Shown here: piece after piece, positions 1 through 6,155 of the stretch
Numbering within the stretch: the stretch's first letter is position 1
Layout: each line of letters opens with the position of its first letter
Assembly: GCA_910577915.1 (NCBI GenBank)
Contig: CAJTOM010000096.1
Span: 1-7,308 of the forward strand
Origin: an uncultured Oscillospiraceae bacterium
GTDB taxonomy: Bacteria > Bacillota > Clostridia > Oscillospirales > Oscillospiraceae
DNA length: 7,308 bases
Direction of reading: 5' to 3'
Translations under genes and position numbers: made by a program
The notes under the pieces: model-generated
Seen by the model: only the letters and a program-made list of their open reading frames with translations
The model's database searches: none
What the model was told of the DNA's origin: nothing

Positions 1-1
1 G

Positions 2-1192
2 AACTATGCGGATTATCTTTTTGAGAACGCAGGCCCCGCCATCCTGGCATGGATCATCGAAGGGGCGGCGGCCCTGGCGGGCGTGCTGGTCATGACCGCC
101 TCGGCGGTACGCCTGTTCTCCTCCCTGTCGGGGGACGATCTGGCCCTGTCCGCCGTCTACAAGGGGGCGGGCGTGGTCTCCATCCACGTGGAGAACCGCT
201 CGGAGGTGGACCTGTGCTTCCAGCCGGTCCTGAAGCTGATGCGCTGGAGCACCGGCCAGGAGGTCGCGCCCCTCTCGGAGCGGATCGTCTTCCGCAATCG
301 GGAGGTACCGGCCGGGACCAGCGCCGCCATGACCGTGGATCTCTCCCAGGCCTACGACCTGGCCCAGCTGGAGACCCCCCTCCCGGAGGAGGACCACTAC
401 TACCTTCTTCTGACCAACAACGACTTCACCTTCGGACAGGACTGGATGTGCCCCGTCGCCTTTGCGGATCCCGTCCCCGCCGCCCGTGAAGACCCCGCTC
501 CCGCCGCCCCCGCCGGTGCGGCCCCGGCCCTTCCGGCCGGCATCCCCCAGGCGCTGCGGCCCTACTTCGAGACCTGTCCCCCGGATATAGACCAGCGCCG
601 GCAGCAGAACGAGGCGTACCTGGCCCTGTGCGGCCAGCTGCTGGAGCAGGCGCCGGGCGGCGTGATCTCCCCCGTCTCCCCCCTGGACCTGACGGTCGGG
701 GACCCCGCCGGCCCCGTCGTCTTCGACCCCGCCCTGCCCCAGGACAGTCAGCTCCAGCTGACCGGCCTTCACCGCCGCGCTCTGGACGGCTATGGCAAGA
801 TCATCGGCTCCTCCGACGCCGACCGGGCCCTGGTAATCAGCGCCTATCTCCCCCAGCGGGAGGGCGAAGCTGACGGCGGCGCGGACCTGCCGCTGCGCTA
901 CCTGTTCATCTACGAGGCCGCCGGCGCGGAGACCCCCCAGGCCTGCGCCTTTGTCCGGGGCCAGCTCATCCCCTTCGAGGAGATGGAGGCCTATCAAATT
1001 TACGAAGATGCGCAGTATATCTGTTACGACATGACCGATTTGTTCTATACAGACCTGCGCCAGTACACGGAGAGCATGATCGCCCAGCTGGGCGGCATCT
1101 TCTTTGACGAGCAGATCTGGGACCGGGTGCAGAATATCAACGCCTACTACCGAGAGCACCTCCCCTCCCTGCTCCGCCGCACGGAAAGCTGA
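2..1192 (+). CDS. Membrane-anchored protein of unknown function, 5' end cut by the window
   Basis: The frame is open from the left edge, giving at least 396 visible residues before TGA at 1190. A GTG at 83 could be read as a start, but it has no ribosome binding site and lies inside a hydrophobic segment, so the true start is probably upstream of the window. In visible-residue numbering, 11-37 (GPAILAWIIEG... to ...MTASAV) is one transmembrane helix with an embedded Glu. Residues about 45-155 look beta-rich and Ig-like, with a YYLLLTNNDFTFGQDWMC stretch. Residues 157-182 are an Ala/Pro linker. Residues 183-396 form a second soluble domain with an aromatic, acidic C-terminus. I do not recognise the family. 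One guess is the tail of a sensor-type membrane protein, such as an M56/BlaR1-like one, but no catalytic motif is visible. That this is a real coding frame is well supported by its length and composition; the function is unknown. Confidence 0.8.
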   Translation, partial: NYADYLFENAGPAILAWIIEGAAALAGVLVMTASAVRLFSSLSGDDLALSAVYKGAGVVSIHVENRSEVDLCFQPVLKLMRWSTGQEVAPLSERIVFRNREVPAGTSAAMTVDLSQAYDLAQLETPLPEEDHYYLLLTNNDFTFGQDWMCPVAFADPVPAAREDPAPAAPAGAAPALPAGIPQALRPYFETCPPDIDQRRQQNEAYLALCGQLLEQAPGGVISPVSPLDLTVGDPAGPVVFDPALPQDSQLQLTGLHRRALDGYGKIIGSSDADRALVISAYLPQREGEADGGADLPLRYLFIYEAAGAETPQACAFVRGQLIPFEEMEAYQIYEDAQYICYDMTDLFYTDLRQYTESMIAQLGGIFFDEQIWDRVQNINAYYREHLPSLLRRTES

Positions 1193-1226
1193 ACCGGGAA
1201 CCTCTCAAGCGGCGCGTCCCCTTTCA

Positions 1227-1266
1227 TTGCTGCATAAAGCGCCCGCAGCAAATAACGAGCGCTTTT
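1227..1266 (+). terminator. Candidate weak terminator with two mutually exclusive stems
   Basis: AAAGCGC (1236-1242) is the perfect reverse complement of GCGCTTT (1259-1265) and is followed by one more T, which resembles a weak intrinsic terminator 44 bases after the first gene's stop. A competing perfect 7-bp pair, TTGCTGC (1227-1233) with GCAGCAA (1245-1251), interleaves with it, so both cannot form at once. The T tract is only four bases and the loops are long (16 and 11 nt), so termination efficiency is doubtful. Confidence 0.35.
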
Positions 1267-1346
1267 CCGGGGAATTTTCGCGTACCGGCTGAACCGGAAG
1301 GGATTGGCAGAAAATCAGCGCTTTTTCCGAAAGAGGCAAATTCCTG

Positions 1347-1375
1347 TTGCGCCCTGGGCGCGGATGCGGTATAGT
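1347..1375 (+). promoter_or_regulatory. Putative sigma-A promoter of the GH53-kinase/TraX-like operon
   Basis: A TTGCGC -35 box (1347-1352) and a TATAGT -10 box (1370-1375) are separated by exactly 17 bases. Transcription would begin near 1382, giving a leader of about 185 nt before the ATG at 1566. That long leader carries the two hairpins annotated downstream. The assignment rests on consensus match and spacing only. Confidence 0.5.
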
Positions 1376-1411
1376 AAGAACCGGTATTCGTCGTTGAAAA
1401 TGCCGGCCGGA

Positions 1412-1443
1412 CAAGGGGCCCTCCCACTGGTCAGGGCCCCTTG
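1412..1443 (+). promoter_or_regulatory. Perfect 11-bp stem-loop in the operon leader
   Basis: CAAGGGGCCCT (1412-1422) pairs perfectly with AGGGCCCCTTG (1433-1443) around a 10-nt loop, CCCACTGGTC. No T tract follows, so this is not a standard intrinsic terminator for the plus strand. It lies about 30 nt after the inferred transcription start. It could be a regulatory leader element, an RNA-stabilising 5' hairpin or a protein-binding site; no known riboswitch consensus was recognised. Confidence 0.6.
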
Positions 1444-1477
1444 CCGCAGGAATACCCGGCGCATTACAGGCGCATTT

Positions 1478-1514
1478 CACGCGGAACGGCGGGCAAAACC
1501 CGCCGGACGGCGTG
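1478..1514 (+). promoter_or_regulatory. Compound stem-loop in the operon leader
   Basis: An outer stem, CACGC (1478-1482) with GCGTG (1510-1514), and an inner stem, CGGCGGG (1487-1493) with CCCGCCG (1499-1505), are separated by a symmetric 4x4 internal loop (GGAA opposite GACG) and capped by CAAAA. This is a well-formed extended hairpin 41 nt upstream of the GAGG ribosome binding site. Together with the preceding 11-bp hairpin it suggests a structured 5' UTR. The function is unknown. Confidence 0.5.
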
Positions 1515-1565
1515 CGGGACTGTGCATACAGGTTCTCATAAAAACGGACAAAGCGAGGTATCCCT

Positions 1566-3218
1566 ATGGAATTTATCAAAGGAGCGGACCTGTCCTCCCT
1601 GCTGGAGGTGGAGCGCTGCGGCGGCCTGTTCCGGGACGGCGCAGCGCCGGAGGACGCGCTGGCCATATTCCGGCGCTATGGCGTCAACTGGGTCCGGCTG
1701 CGGCTGTGGAACGACCCCTACGACGGGGCGGGAAACGACTACGGGGCGGGTGTGTGCGACCTGCCGGCGGTGCTGACTCTGGCCAGGCGCGCCAAAAATG
1801 CCGGCATGTCCTGGCTGCTGGATCTGCACTACTCCGACTTCTGGGCGGACCCCGGCAAGCAGACGACGCCCAAGGCGTGGCAAAACCTGGATGAAGCGGG
1901 GCTGGAGGCGGCGGTCTACCGGTATACAAGGGACGTGCTGTGCGCCTGCCGGGCCGCCGGCGTGGAGCCTGAGATGGTGCAGGTGGGCAACGAGCTGACC
2001 AACGGCCTGCTGTGGCCCACAGGCAGAGCGCCCAACTGGGAGACCATCTGCCGCTATGTGACCGCAGGGGTCCAGGCCGTCCGGGAGGAGGCCCCGGCGG
2101 CCAGGGTGATGGTCCACCTGGACAACGGCGGCAGCCACGAGCTGTACCGGGAGTGGTTTGACCACTACTTCCGGCTGGGCGGGGACTGCGACGTCATCGG
2201 ACTGAGCTACTACCCCTTCTGGCACGGCACCCTGGGGGACCTGTCCGCCAACATGAACGACATCGCCCCCCGGTACGGAAAGGATCTGGTGGTGGCGGAG
2301 ACCAGCATGGGCTTCACCATGGACAGCTTTGCCGCCTGGGAGGGCCGGAGCGAGGACCAGCGCAAGGGCCCCGCCACCCGGCCCGAGCTGGTGGAAAAAG
2401 TCCCCTACCCCATGAGCCCCGACGGCCAGGCGGCCTTTATCCGGGACCTGATGGCCGCCATCGCCGCCGTGCCGGGCGGGCGGGGCACGGGCTTTTTCTG
2501 GTGGGAGCCCGCCTGGATTCCCGTGCCGGGGTCCGGCTGGGCCAAGCAGCCCGGCTGGGAGTACGTCCGGGAGCGGGGCCCCGAGGGCCACGAATGGGCC
2601 AACCAGACCCTCTTCGACTTCGACGGCAATGCCCTGCCCGCCCTGGGGGTGATCCGGGACTTCGTTCCCCTCCCCCGATCCCTGGCGGTGAACGGCACGG
2701 ACTATCGGATATTGCGCCTGCTGGGAAAGGGCAAGGGGGGATACTCCTATCTGGCGGAGGGCCCCCTGGGGCCGGTGGTGGTCAAGCAGCTTCACCACGA
2801 GCGCTGCGACTACTACCAGTTCGGCGACAAGCTGGCCGCCGAACTCCGGGACTACGAGCGGCTGCGGGCCCTGGACATCCCCCTGCCGGAGCTGCTGGCC
2901 GTAGATCGGGCGGCGGAGCGGCTGGTGAAGACCTACATCCCCGGCCCCACGGTCTATGAGCTGGTGCTGGAGGAGGCCCTGCCGCCGGCGTGCGCGGTAC
3001 AGGCGGAGGCCATGGCGGAGAAGCTGCGGGAGGCGGGGCTGAACATCGACTGGTTCCCCACCAACTTCATCCCCTGGGAGGGGACGCTGTGGTACGTGGA
3101 CTACGAGTGCAACGACTACATGGAGCAGTGGGATTTCCCCCACTGGGGCAGGACCTACTGGTCCCGGACCCCGGAGCTGCTGGCCCACGCGGCCGGGCGG
3201 GAAAGGGAGGCGACCTGA
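1566..3218 (+). CDS. GH53 endo-beta-1,4-galactanase-like domain fused to a kinase-like domain
   Basis: The 550-residue protein starts at ATG 1566, 7 nt after GAGG, and begins directly at the conserved GH53 start (FIKGADLSSLLEVE). Residues 1-366 are a complete GH53 barrel: RLRLWNDP (44-51), LLDLHYSDFWADPGKQ (84-99), VQVGNEL with acid/base E143, IGLSYYPFWHG (211-221), VVAETSMGF with nucleophile E245, and FFWWEPAW (310-317). GH53 enzymes cleave beta-1,4-galactan in type I arabinogalactan. Residues 376-550 form a small kinase-like domain: glycine-rich loop GKGKGGYSY (387-395), Lys407 in VVVKQL, a helix-C Glu (E426 or E431), NIDWFPTN (D495 and N500, like HxDxxxxN) and VDYE (D512, in place of DFG). 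The minimal catalytic set therefore looks intact. No signal peptide or membrane segment is visible, so it should be cytoplasmic. The kinase substrate is unknown; a sugar, small molecule or protein are all possible. Confidence 0.92.
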   Translation: MEFIKGADLSSLLEVERCGGLFRDGAAPEDALAIFRRYGVNWVRLRLWNDPYDGAGNDYGAGVCDLPAVLTLARRAKNAGMSWLLDLHYSDFWADPGKQTTPKAWQNLDEAGLEAAVYRYTRDVLCACRAAGVEPEMVQVGNELTNGLLWPTGRAPNWETICRYVTAGVQAVREEAPAARVMVHLDNGGSHELYREWFDHYFRLGGDCDVIGLSYYPFWHGTLGDLSANMNDIAPRYGKDLVVAETSMGFTMDSFAAWEGRSEDQRKGPATRPELVEKVPYPMSPDGQAAFIRDLMAAIAAVPGGRGTGFFWWEPAWIPVPGSGWAKQPGWEYVRERGPEGHEWANQTLFDFDGNALPALGVIRDFVPLPRSLAVNGTDYRILRLLGKGKGGYSYLAEGPLGPVVVKQLHHERCDYYQFGDKLAAELRDYERLRALDIPLPELLAVDRAAERLVKTYIPGPTVYELVLEEALPPACAVQAEAMAEKLREAGLNIDWFPTNFIPWEGTLWYVDYECNDYMEQWDFPHWGRTYWSRTPELLAHAAGREREAT

Positions 3219-3994
3219 TGGCCAGAAGACTGCCCCTCTACCGCCCCGGCGTGCCCATGGCGCGCCTGTCCGGGACGGCGCTGTACTGGATCGGCTTTTT
3301 CCTGGTCTGCCTGGGCAGCCTGAGCGCGGCAATTTTACAGCGGGGGATCCTGGGCCTGGGCGCCGGTACGACCCTGGACCAGCTGGCCCAGGCCATGAAG
3401 CCCGGCGGGGACGCCATGGGCTGGGTCACCGGGGCGGTGCTGTGCGCCCTGGCCTCCGCCCCGGCCGTCCCCATCTACGCCAAGCTGCTGTATGAGGGCT
3501 TCTCCCGCGCCGCCGGCCACCGGCGCCTGCTGGTGCGTCTGGCGCTGTGCGCGCTGGTCTCGGAGATCCCCTATGACCTCGCCATGAGCGGGCGGTTCCT
3601 GGACCTGCAGGTGCAGAATCCGGTGTGGGGGCTGCTGCTGTGCGCCGTTACCCTGGAGATTTTGCAGATGTGGCGCTTCCCCTCCCCGGCGGGAAACGCC
3701 GTCTTCCGGGGGCTGGTGTCCGTGGCGGCCCTGCTGTGGGCCCTGCTGCTGCGCATCTACATGGGCGGCCTGCTGCTGGCGCTGGTGCTGCTGTTCCACT
3801 TCGCCCGCTCCCGGAAGTGGGTGTGGATGCTGGGGGGGAGCCTTATCACCTTGCTCCACTTCCCCGCCCCCCTGGGGATGGTGTTCGTCCACTGGTACGA
3901 CGGGGAGCGCGAGGAGGAGCCGGGCTGGCTCTTCTATGCGCTCTATCCCCTTCAGCTGCTGGTCTTCGGCGCGGCGGGAATGCTGCTGGCATAA
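3218..3994 (+). CDS. TraX-like polytopic membrane protein (putative acyltransferase)
   Basis: The ATG at 3218 shares its A with the TGA of the GH53-kinase gene (TGATG). GGGAGG at 3205-3210 gives ideal spacing, so translation is probably coupled. The product is 258 residues with about seven or eight hydrophobic segments. Three blocks match what I know of the TraX family: VPIYAKLLYEGF (84-95), LVSEIPYDLA (113-122), and a C-terminal GWLFYALYPLQLLVFG (236-251) preceded by HWYDGEREEE. F-plasmid TraX N-acetylates pilin; chromosomal homologues in Firmicutes are largely uncharacterised. The usual N-terminal Asp-His-containing first helix is not recognisable here, so this is a divergent member. No conjugation genes lie nearby, so pilin is an unlikely substrate; modification of a glycan or envelope component is an inference only. 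Confidence 0.8.
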   Translation: MARRLPLYRPGVPMARLSGTALYWIGFFLVCLGSLSAAILQRGILGLGAGTTLDQLAQAMKPGGDAMGWVTGAVLCALASAPAVPIYAKLLYEGFSRAAGHRRLLVRLALCALVSEIPYDLAMSGRFLDLQVQNPVWGLLLCAVTLEILQMWRFPSPAGNAVFRGLVSVAALLWALLLRIYMGGLLLALVLLFHFARSRKWVWMLGGSLITLLHFPAPLGMVFVHWYDGEREEEPGWLFYALYPLQLLVFGAAGMLLA

Positions 3995-4010
3995 ATGTTT
4001 CCACACGCAG

Positions 4011-4054
4011 AGAGACCCCGGCGCGGCATTGCCGCGCCGGGGTCTCTTCTTTTT
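4011..4054 (+). terminator. Strong intrinsic terminator after the TraX-like gene
   Basis: AGAGACCCCGGCGCGGC (4011-4027) pairs perfectly over 17 bp with 4031-4047 around a 3-nt ATT loop and is followed by TCTTCTTTT. It lies 17 nt after the TAA of the TraX-like gene. Read on the minus strand it is not followed by a U tract, so for the convergent AI-2E gene, which ends at 4055, it may be only a 3'-end stabilising structure or a weak terminator. Confidence 0.9.
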
Positions 4055-5209
4055 CTATTCGACCTTGATGCCCCGCTCCTTCAGGCGGCGGTTCACCAGC
4101 TCGCGGAACAGCGTGTAGGCCACCGAGGTCAGAGGGATGAACAGTACCATGCCCGCGATGCCCATGAGGCTGCCGCCTATACTCACCGCCGCCAGCACCC
4201 AGATGGAGGGCAGACCCACGGAATTGCCCACCACGTGGGGGTAGATGAGGTTCCCCTCCACCTGCTGCAGCACCAGGAACAGCACCACGAACACCGCCGC
4301 CTGCATGGGGGAGGTCATCAGCAGCAGGAACGCCCCCACGGCGCACCCGATGAACGCGCCCACAATGGGGATCAGCGCCGTCACCGCGATCAGACACCCG
4401 GTCAGCAGGGCGTAGGGCATCCCCAGCAGGGACATGGACGCGAAGAACATGGCCCCCAGAATCACCGCCTCCACACACTGGCCGGTGATGAAGCTGGAGA
4501 AAATCTGCTGGCTCAGCGCGCACACCCGCACCGTCCCCTCCGCCCACCGGCGGGGCAGCAGCGCGTAGAGGGCCCGGCGGCACTGGAGGCCCAGCCGCTC
4601 CTTCTGCAGCAGCAGGTAGATGGCGAAAATGAAGGAGATGAAGCCGGCGCTGACGGCGCTGAACACCCCCATGGTCACCGAGATGGTGGAGCTCACCACG
4701 CTGCCCACGCCGCTGGTGAGAAAGCTCCACAGGTTCTCCAGCAGGGCCCGCCAGTCCACCGTCAGCCCGCCCAGCCAGGCGGCGATCTCCGGGTAGGCGG
4801 CAAACTGCTCCTCTCCCCAGGCGATCAGGCGGACGGCGGCGTCGGAGGCGACGGCCCCCAGGCTCCGTATGCTCTCGGCCAGCTGGGGCACAATCACCCA
4901 CACCAGCAGCACCAGAATCACCGCCAGCAGCACAAAGGTCAGCAGCAGACTGACCGCCCGCGCCAGTGCCGGGGGGACCTGCTTCCCCTTCGCGCCCTTG
5001 GGCCGCCGGAAGAGCTTCCCCTCCAAAAACCGCATGGGCACGTTCAGCACAAAGGCCAGCGCTCCGCCGGCGGCCAGGGGCGCGGCGATGCCCCACAGAA
5101 AGCGCAGGGCGGCCAGCACCACATCCAGATGCTGCGCCCCCACCAGCAGCAGCACCGCAAAGGCGATCAGCGCCGCCAGCTTCTTCATGGTTTCACGGGA
5201 GAGTTCCAT
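4055..5209 (-). CDS. AI-2E family transporter (PerM/YtvI-type permease)
   Basis: The 384-residue inner membrane protein matches the AI-2E transporter family in length and layout. It has N-terminal hydrophobic helices (about 10-23, 31-56 and 84-108), a soluble stretch (about 110-165), then a helix-rich C-terminal half. Diagnostic blocks are ALIPIVGAFIG (278-288), QQVEGNLIYPHVVG (315-328), LPSIWVLAAV (333-342) and GGSLMGIAGMVLFIPLTSV (345-363). The family includes proteins linked to autoinducer-2 export and to Na+/H+ antiport, so the substrate cannot be set from sequence. The start at 5209 is chosen because GGAGG lies 9 nt upstream (complement of 5219-5223); an in-frame ATG at residue 8 is less well placed. 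It is monocistronic within the window, convergent with the TraX-like gene and divergent from the radical SAM pair. Confidence 0.95.
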   Translation of the reverse strand: MELSRETMKKLAALIAFAVLLLVGAQHLDVVLAALRFLWGIAAPLAAGGALAFVLNVPMRFLEGKLFRRPKGAKGKQVPPALARAVSLLLTFVLLAVILVLLVWVIVPQLAESIRSLGAVASDAAVRLIAWGEEQFAAYPEIAAWLGGLTVDWRALLENLWSFLTSGVGSVVSSTISVTMGVFSAVSAGFISFIFAIYLLLQKERLGLQCRRALYALLPRRWAEGTVRVCALSQQIFSSFITGQCVEAVILGAMFFASMSLLGMPYALLTGCLIAVTALIPIVGAFIGCAVGAFLLLMTSPMQAAVFVVLFLVLQQVEGNLIYPHVVGNSVGLPSIWVLAAVSIGGSLMGIAGMVLFIPLTSVAYTLFRELVNRRLKERGIKVE

Positions 5210-5242
5210 GTCTCTATTCCTCCGTCCCTTTCTTGTGGGTCT

Positions 5243-5271
5243 ATCCTATCGCGTCCGGCAGAGTTCGTCAA
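5243..5271 (-). promoter_or_regulatory. Putative sigma-A promoter of the AI-2E transporter gene
   Basis: On the minus strand, TTGACG (complement of 5266-5271) and TAGGAT (complement of 5243-5248) are separated by exactly 17 bases. This is the best consensus promoter in the window. Transcription would start near 5236, giving a leader of about 27 nt that contains the GGAGG site. Confidence 0.7.
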
Positions 5272-5313
5272 GGGAGAATTTGTAAACTCTTTTATGGGGC
5301 CGGGGTACTGCAA

Positions 5314-5330
5314 AAAAGTACTGTACTTTT
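5314..5330. promoter_or_regulatory. 17-bp perfect palindrome, operator-like
   Basis: AAAAGTAC and GTACTTTT form 8-bp perfect inverted arms around a central T. A further GTACTG at 5305-5310 repeats the GTACTG at 5318-5323 with a 13-bp offset. The site lies between the divergent AI-2E and radical SAM transcription units and overlaps the -35 position expected for the rightward promoter. This placement is typical of a repressor operator, but no regulator gene is visible in the window. The symmetry is seen; the function is inferred. Confidence 0.5.
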
Positions 5331-5346
5331 CTTTTCCCGCCCGCCA

Positions 5347-5355
5347 TGCTATGCT
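5347..5355 (+). promoter_or_regulatory. Putative extended -10 promoter for the radical SAM pair
   Basis: TGC followed by TATGCT (5350-5355) fits an extended -10 element. The -35 position 17 bases upstream (TTTTCT, 5327-5332) is poor and overlaps the right arm of the palindrome. Transcription would begin near 5362, about 22 nt before the remnant start of the first radical SAM copy. Confidence 0.35.
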
Positions 5356-5383
5356 GGGGCAAATCCAAAAAAGAGATGATCCC

Positions 5384-6138
5384 ACGCATTTCACAGGAAC
5401 CATCCGGCGGCCACCCTGCCAGGCGGACTCCCTGCTGCCGGAGGCCGCCGCCGGGTCTTTCTCACCGGGGCCAACCCCTTCGTTTTGCGGCCGGGCCGCC
5501 TGCTGGAGATCGCCGGCCTGATCCGCCGGTACCTGCCGGAGGCGGAGACCATCGGCTGCTTCGTCAGGGTGACGGACACGGCGGACAAAACCGCCCGGGA
5601 GCTCTCCGCCCTGGGGGAAGCCGGGTACGACGGCATCACCATCGGCGTGGAGACCGGGGACGGCCAGTCCCCGGCCTTCATGGACAAGGGCTGCCGGCCG
5701 GAGGACATCCTCACCCAGTGCCGGCGGCTGGACCGGGCGGGCATCCGCTACAGCTTCTTCTACCTCGCCGGCGTCTCCGGGGCGGGCCGGGGGGAGGAGG
5801 GGGCTTTGGCCACGGCGGCCCTCTGCAACCAGCTTCACCCACAGCGCATCGGGACCAGCATGCTGACCGTCTGCCCCCACTCGGCCCTCTGGCGGGAGAT
5901 CCAGCAGGGCCGCTGGCAGGAGGCCGGGGAGCTGGAGAAGTACCGGGAGCTGCGGGTCCTGGTGGAGCGCCTGGACATCCCGGTAGTCTTCGCCGCCCTG
6001 GGGGCCTCCAACGCCGTACAGCTCCAAGGGCGGCTGCCGGAGCAGCGGGAGCAGCTGCTCGCCGCCCTGGACCGGGTCGCGGACGCTCTCGGCGAGGACC
6101 GGCTCCGGCAGTACCGGACCGGCCTCCGCCACCTGTAG
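5384..6138 (+). pseudogene. Radical SAM paralogue broken by a 124-bp deletion and an altered start codon
   Basis: The reading frame beginning ACG-CAT-TTC at 5384 gives FTGTIRRPP..A.S....EAAAG, matching FTGRTWRPP..A.S....QAAAG of the intact neighbour with no length difference. At about 5456 homology jumps to RRVFLTGANPF in another frame, which stays open to TAG at 6136. The missing part corresponds to 124 bp of the intact gene and includes the three-cysteine Fe-S motif. Restoring it gives 879 bp, against 882 bp for the neighbour. The neighbour starts GTG-CAT-TTC, so the initiator here has probably become ACG. A weak AAGAGA site precedes it at 5371-5376. The 3' frame (about 225 residues, with GITIGVETGDG and DILTQCRRLDRAGI) has no stop, so the loss may be recent. 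A TTG at 5485 could start a remnant protein, but it could not carry out radical SAM chemistry. Confidence 0.8.
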
Positions 6139-6155
6139 AGGGGAGGGAGCGCGCC

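Larger units (their letters stand above)
1193..1565. other. Intergenic region upstream of the GH53-kinase operon
   Basis: This 373-base gap holds no convincing gene. It is visibly poorer in GC than the flanking genes. From left to right it contains two mutually exclusive short stems just after the first gene, two copies of an AGCGCTTTT(T)CCG element (from 1258 and 1317), a sigma-A-like promoter, two strong hairpins in the presumed leader, and a GAGG ribosome binding site at 1555-1558. Open frames on either strand here have Arg/Pro-rich, low-complexity translations and lack ribosome binding sites. Confidence 0.7.

Noticed and set aside
1193..1565. Possible known riboswitch or tRNA in the gap
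   Set aside because: No cloverleaf, T-loop or riboswitch consensus could be found by eye; only simple hairpins are present.
1205..1666. 153-residue minus-strand frame across the 1193-1565 gap
   Set aside because: It overlaps the start of the GH53-kinase gene in antisense, has no ribosome binding site, and covers the promoter and hairpins. No family resemblance was seen.
2688..2690. Internal GTG that could start the kinase-like domain separately
   Set aside because: No ribosome binding site precedes it and the upstream GH53 frame is continuous, so a fusion is the simpler reading.
2990..3217. Upstream extension of the TraX-like frame to 2990
   Set aside because: The added residues are an out-of-frame reading of the kinase-like domain. 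The ATG at 3218 has GGGAGG at correct spacing.
1536..3332. 598-residue open frame on the minus strand opposite the GH53-kinase gene
   Set aside because: The plus-strand frame has clear GH53 and kinase motifs. The minus frame is Pro/Gly/Gln/His-rich with no recognisable domain, an expected effect of high GC.
3846..5096. 416-residue minus-strand frame running through the terminator
   Set aside because: It is a different frame of the AI-2E gene. It reads through the hairpin into the antisense of the TraX-like gene and lacks membrane-protein character.
3995..5521. 508-residue plus-strand frame opposite the AI-2E transporter gene
   Set aside because: It is extremely His/Gln/Gly-rich, is antisense to a well-supported transporter, and has no ribosome binding site.
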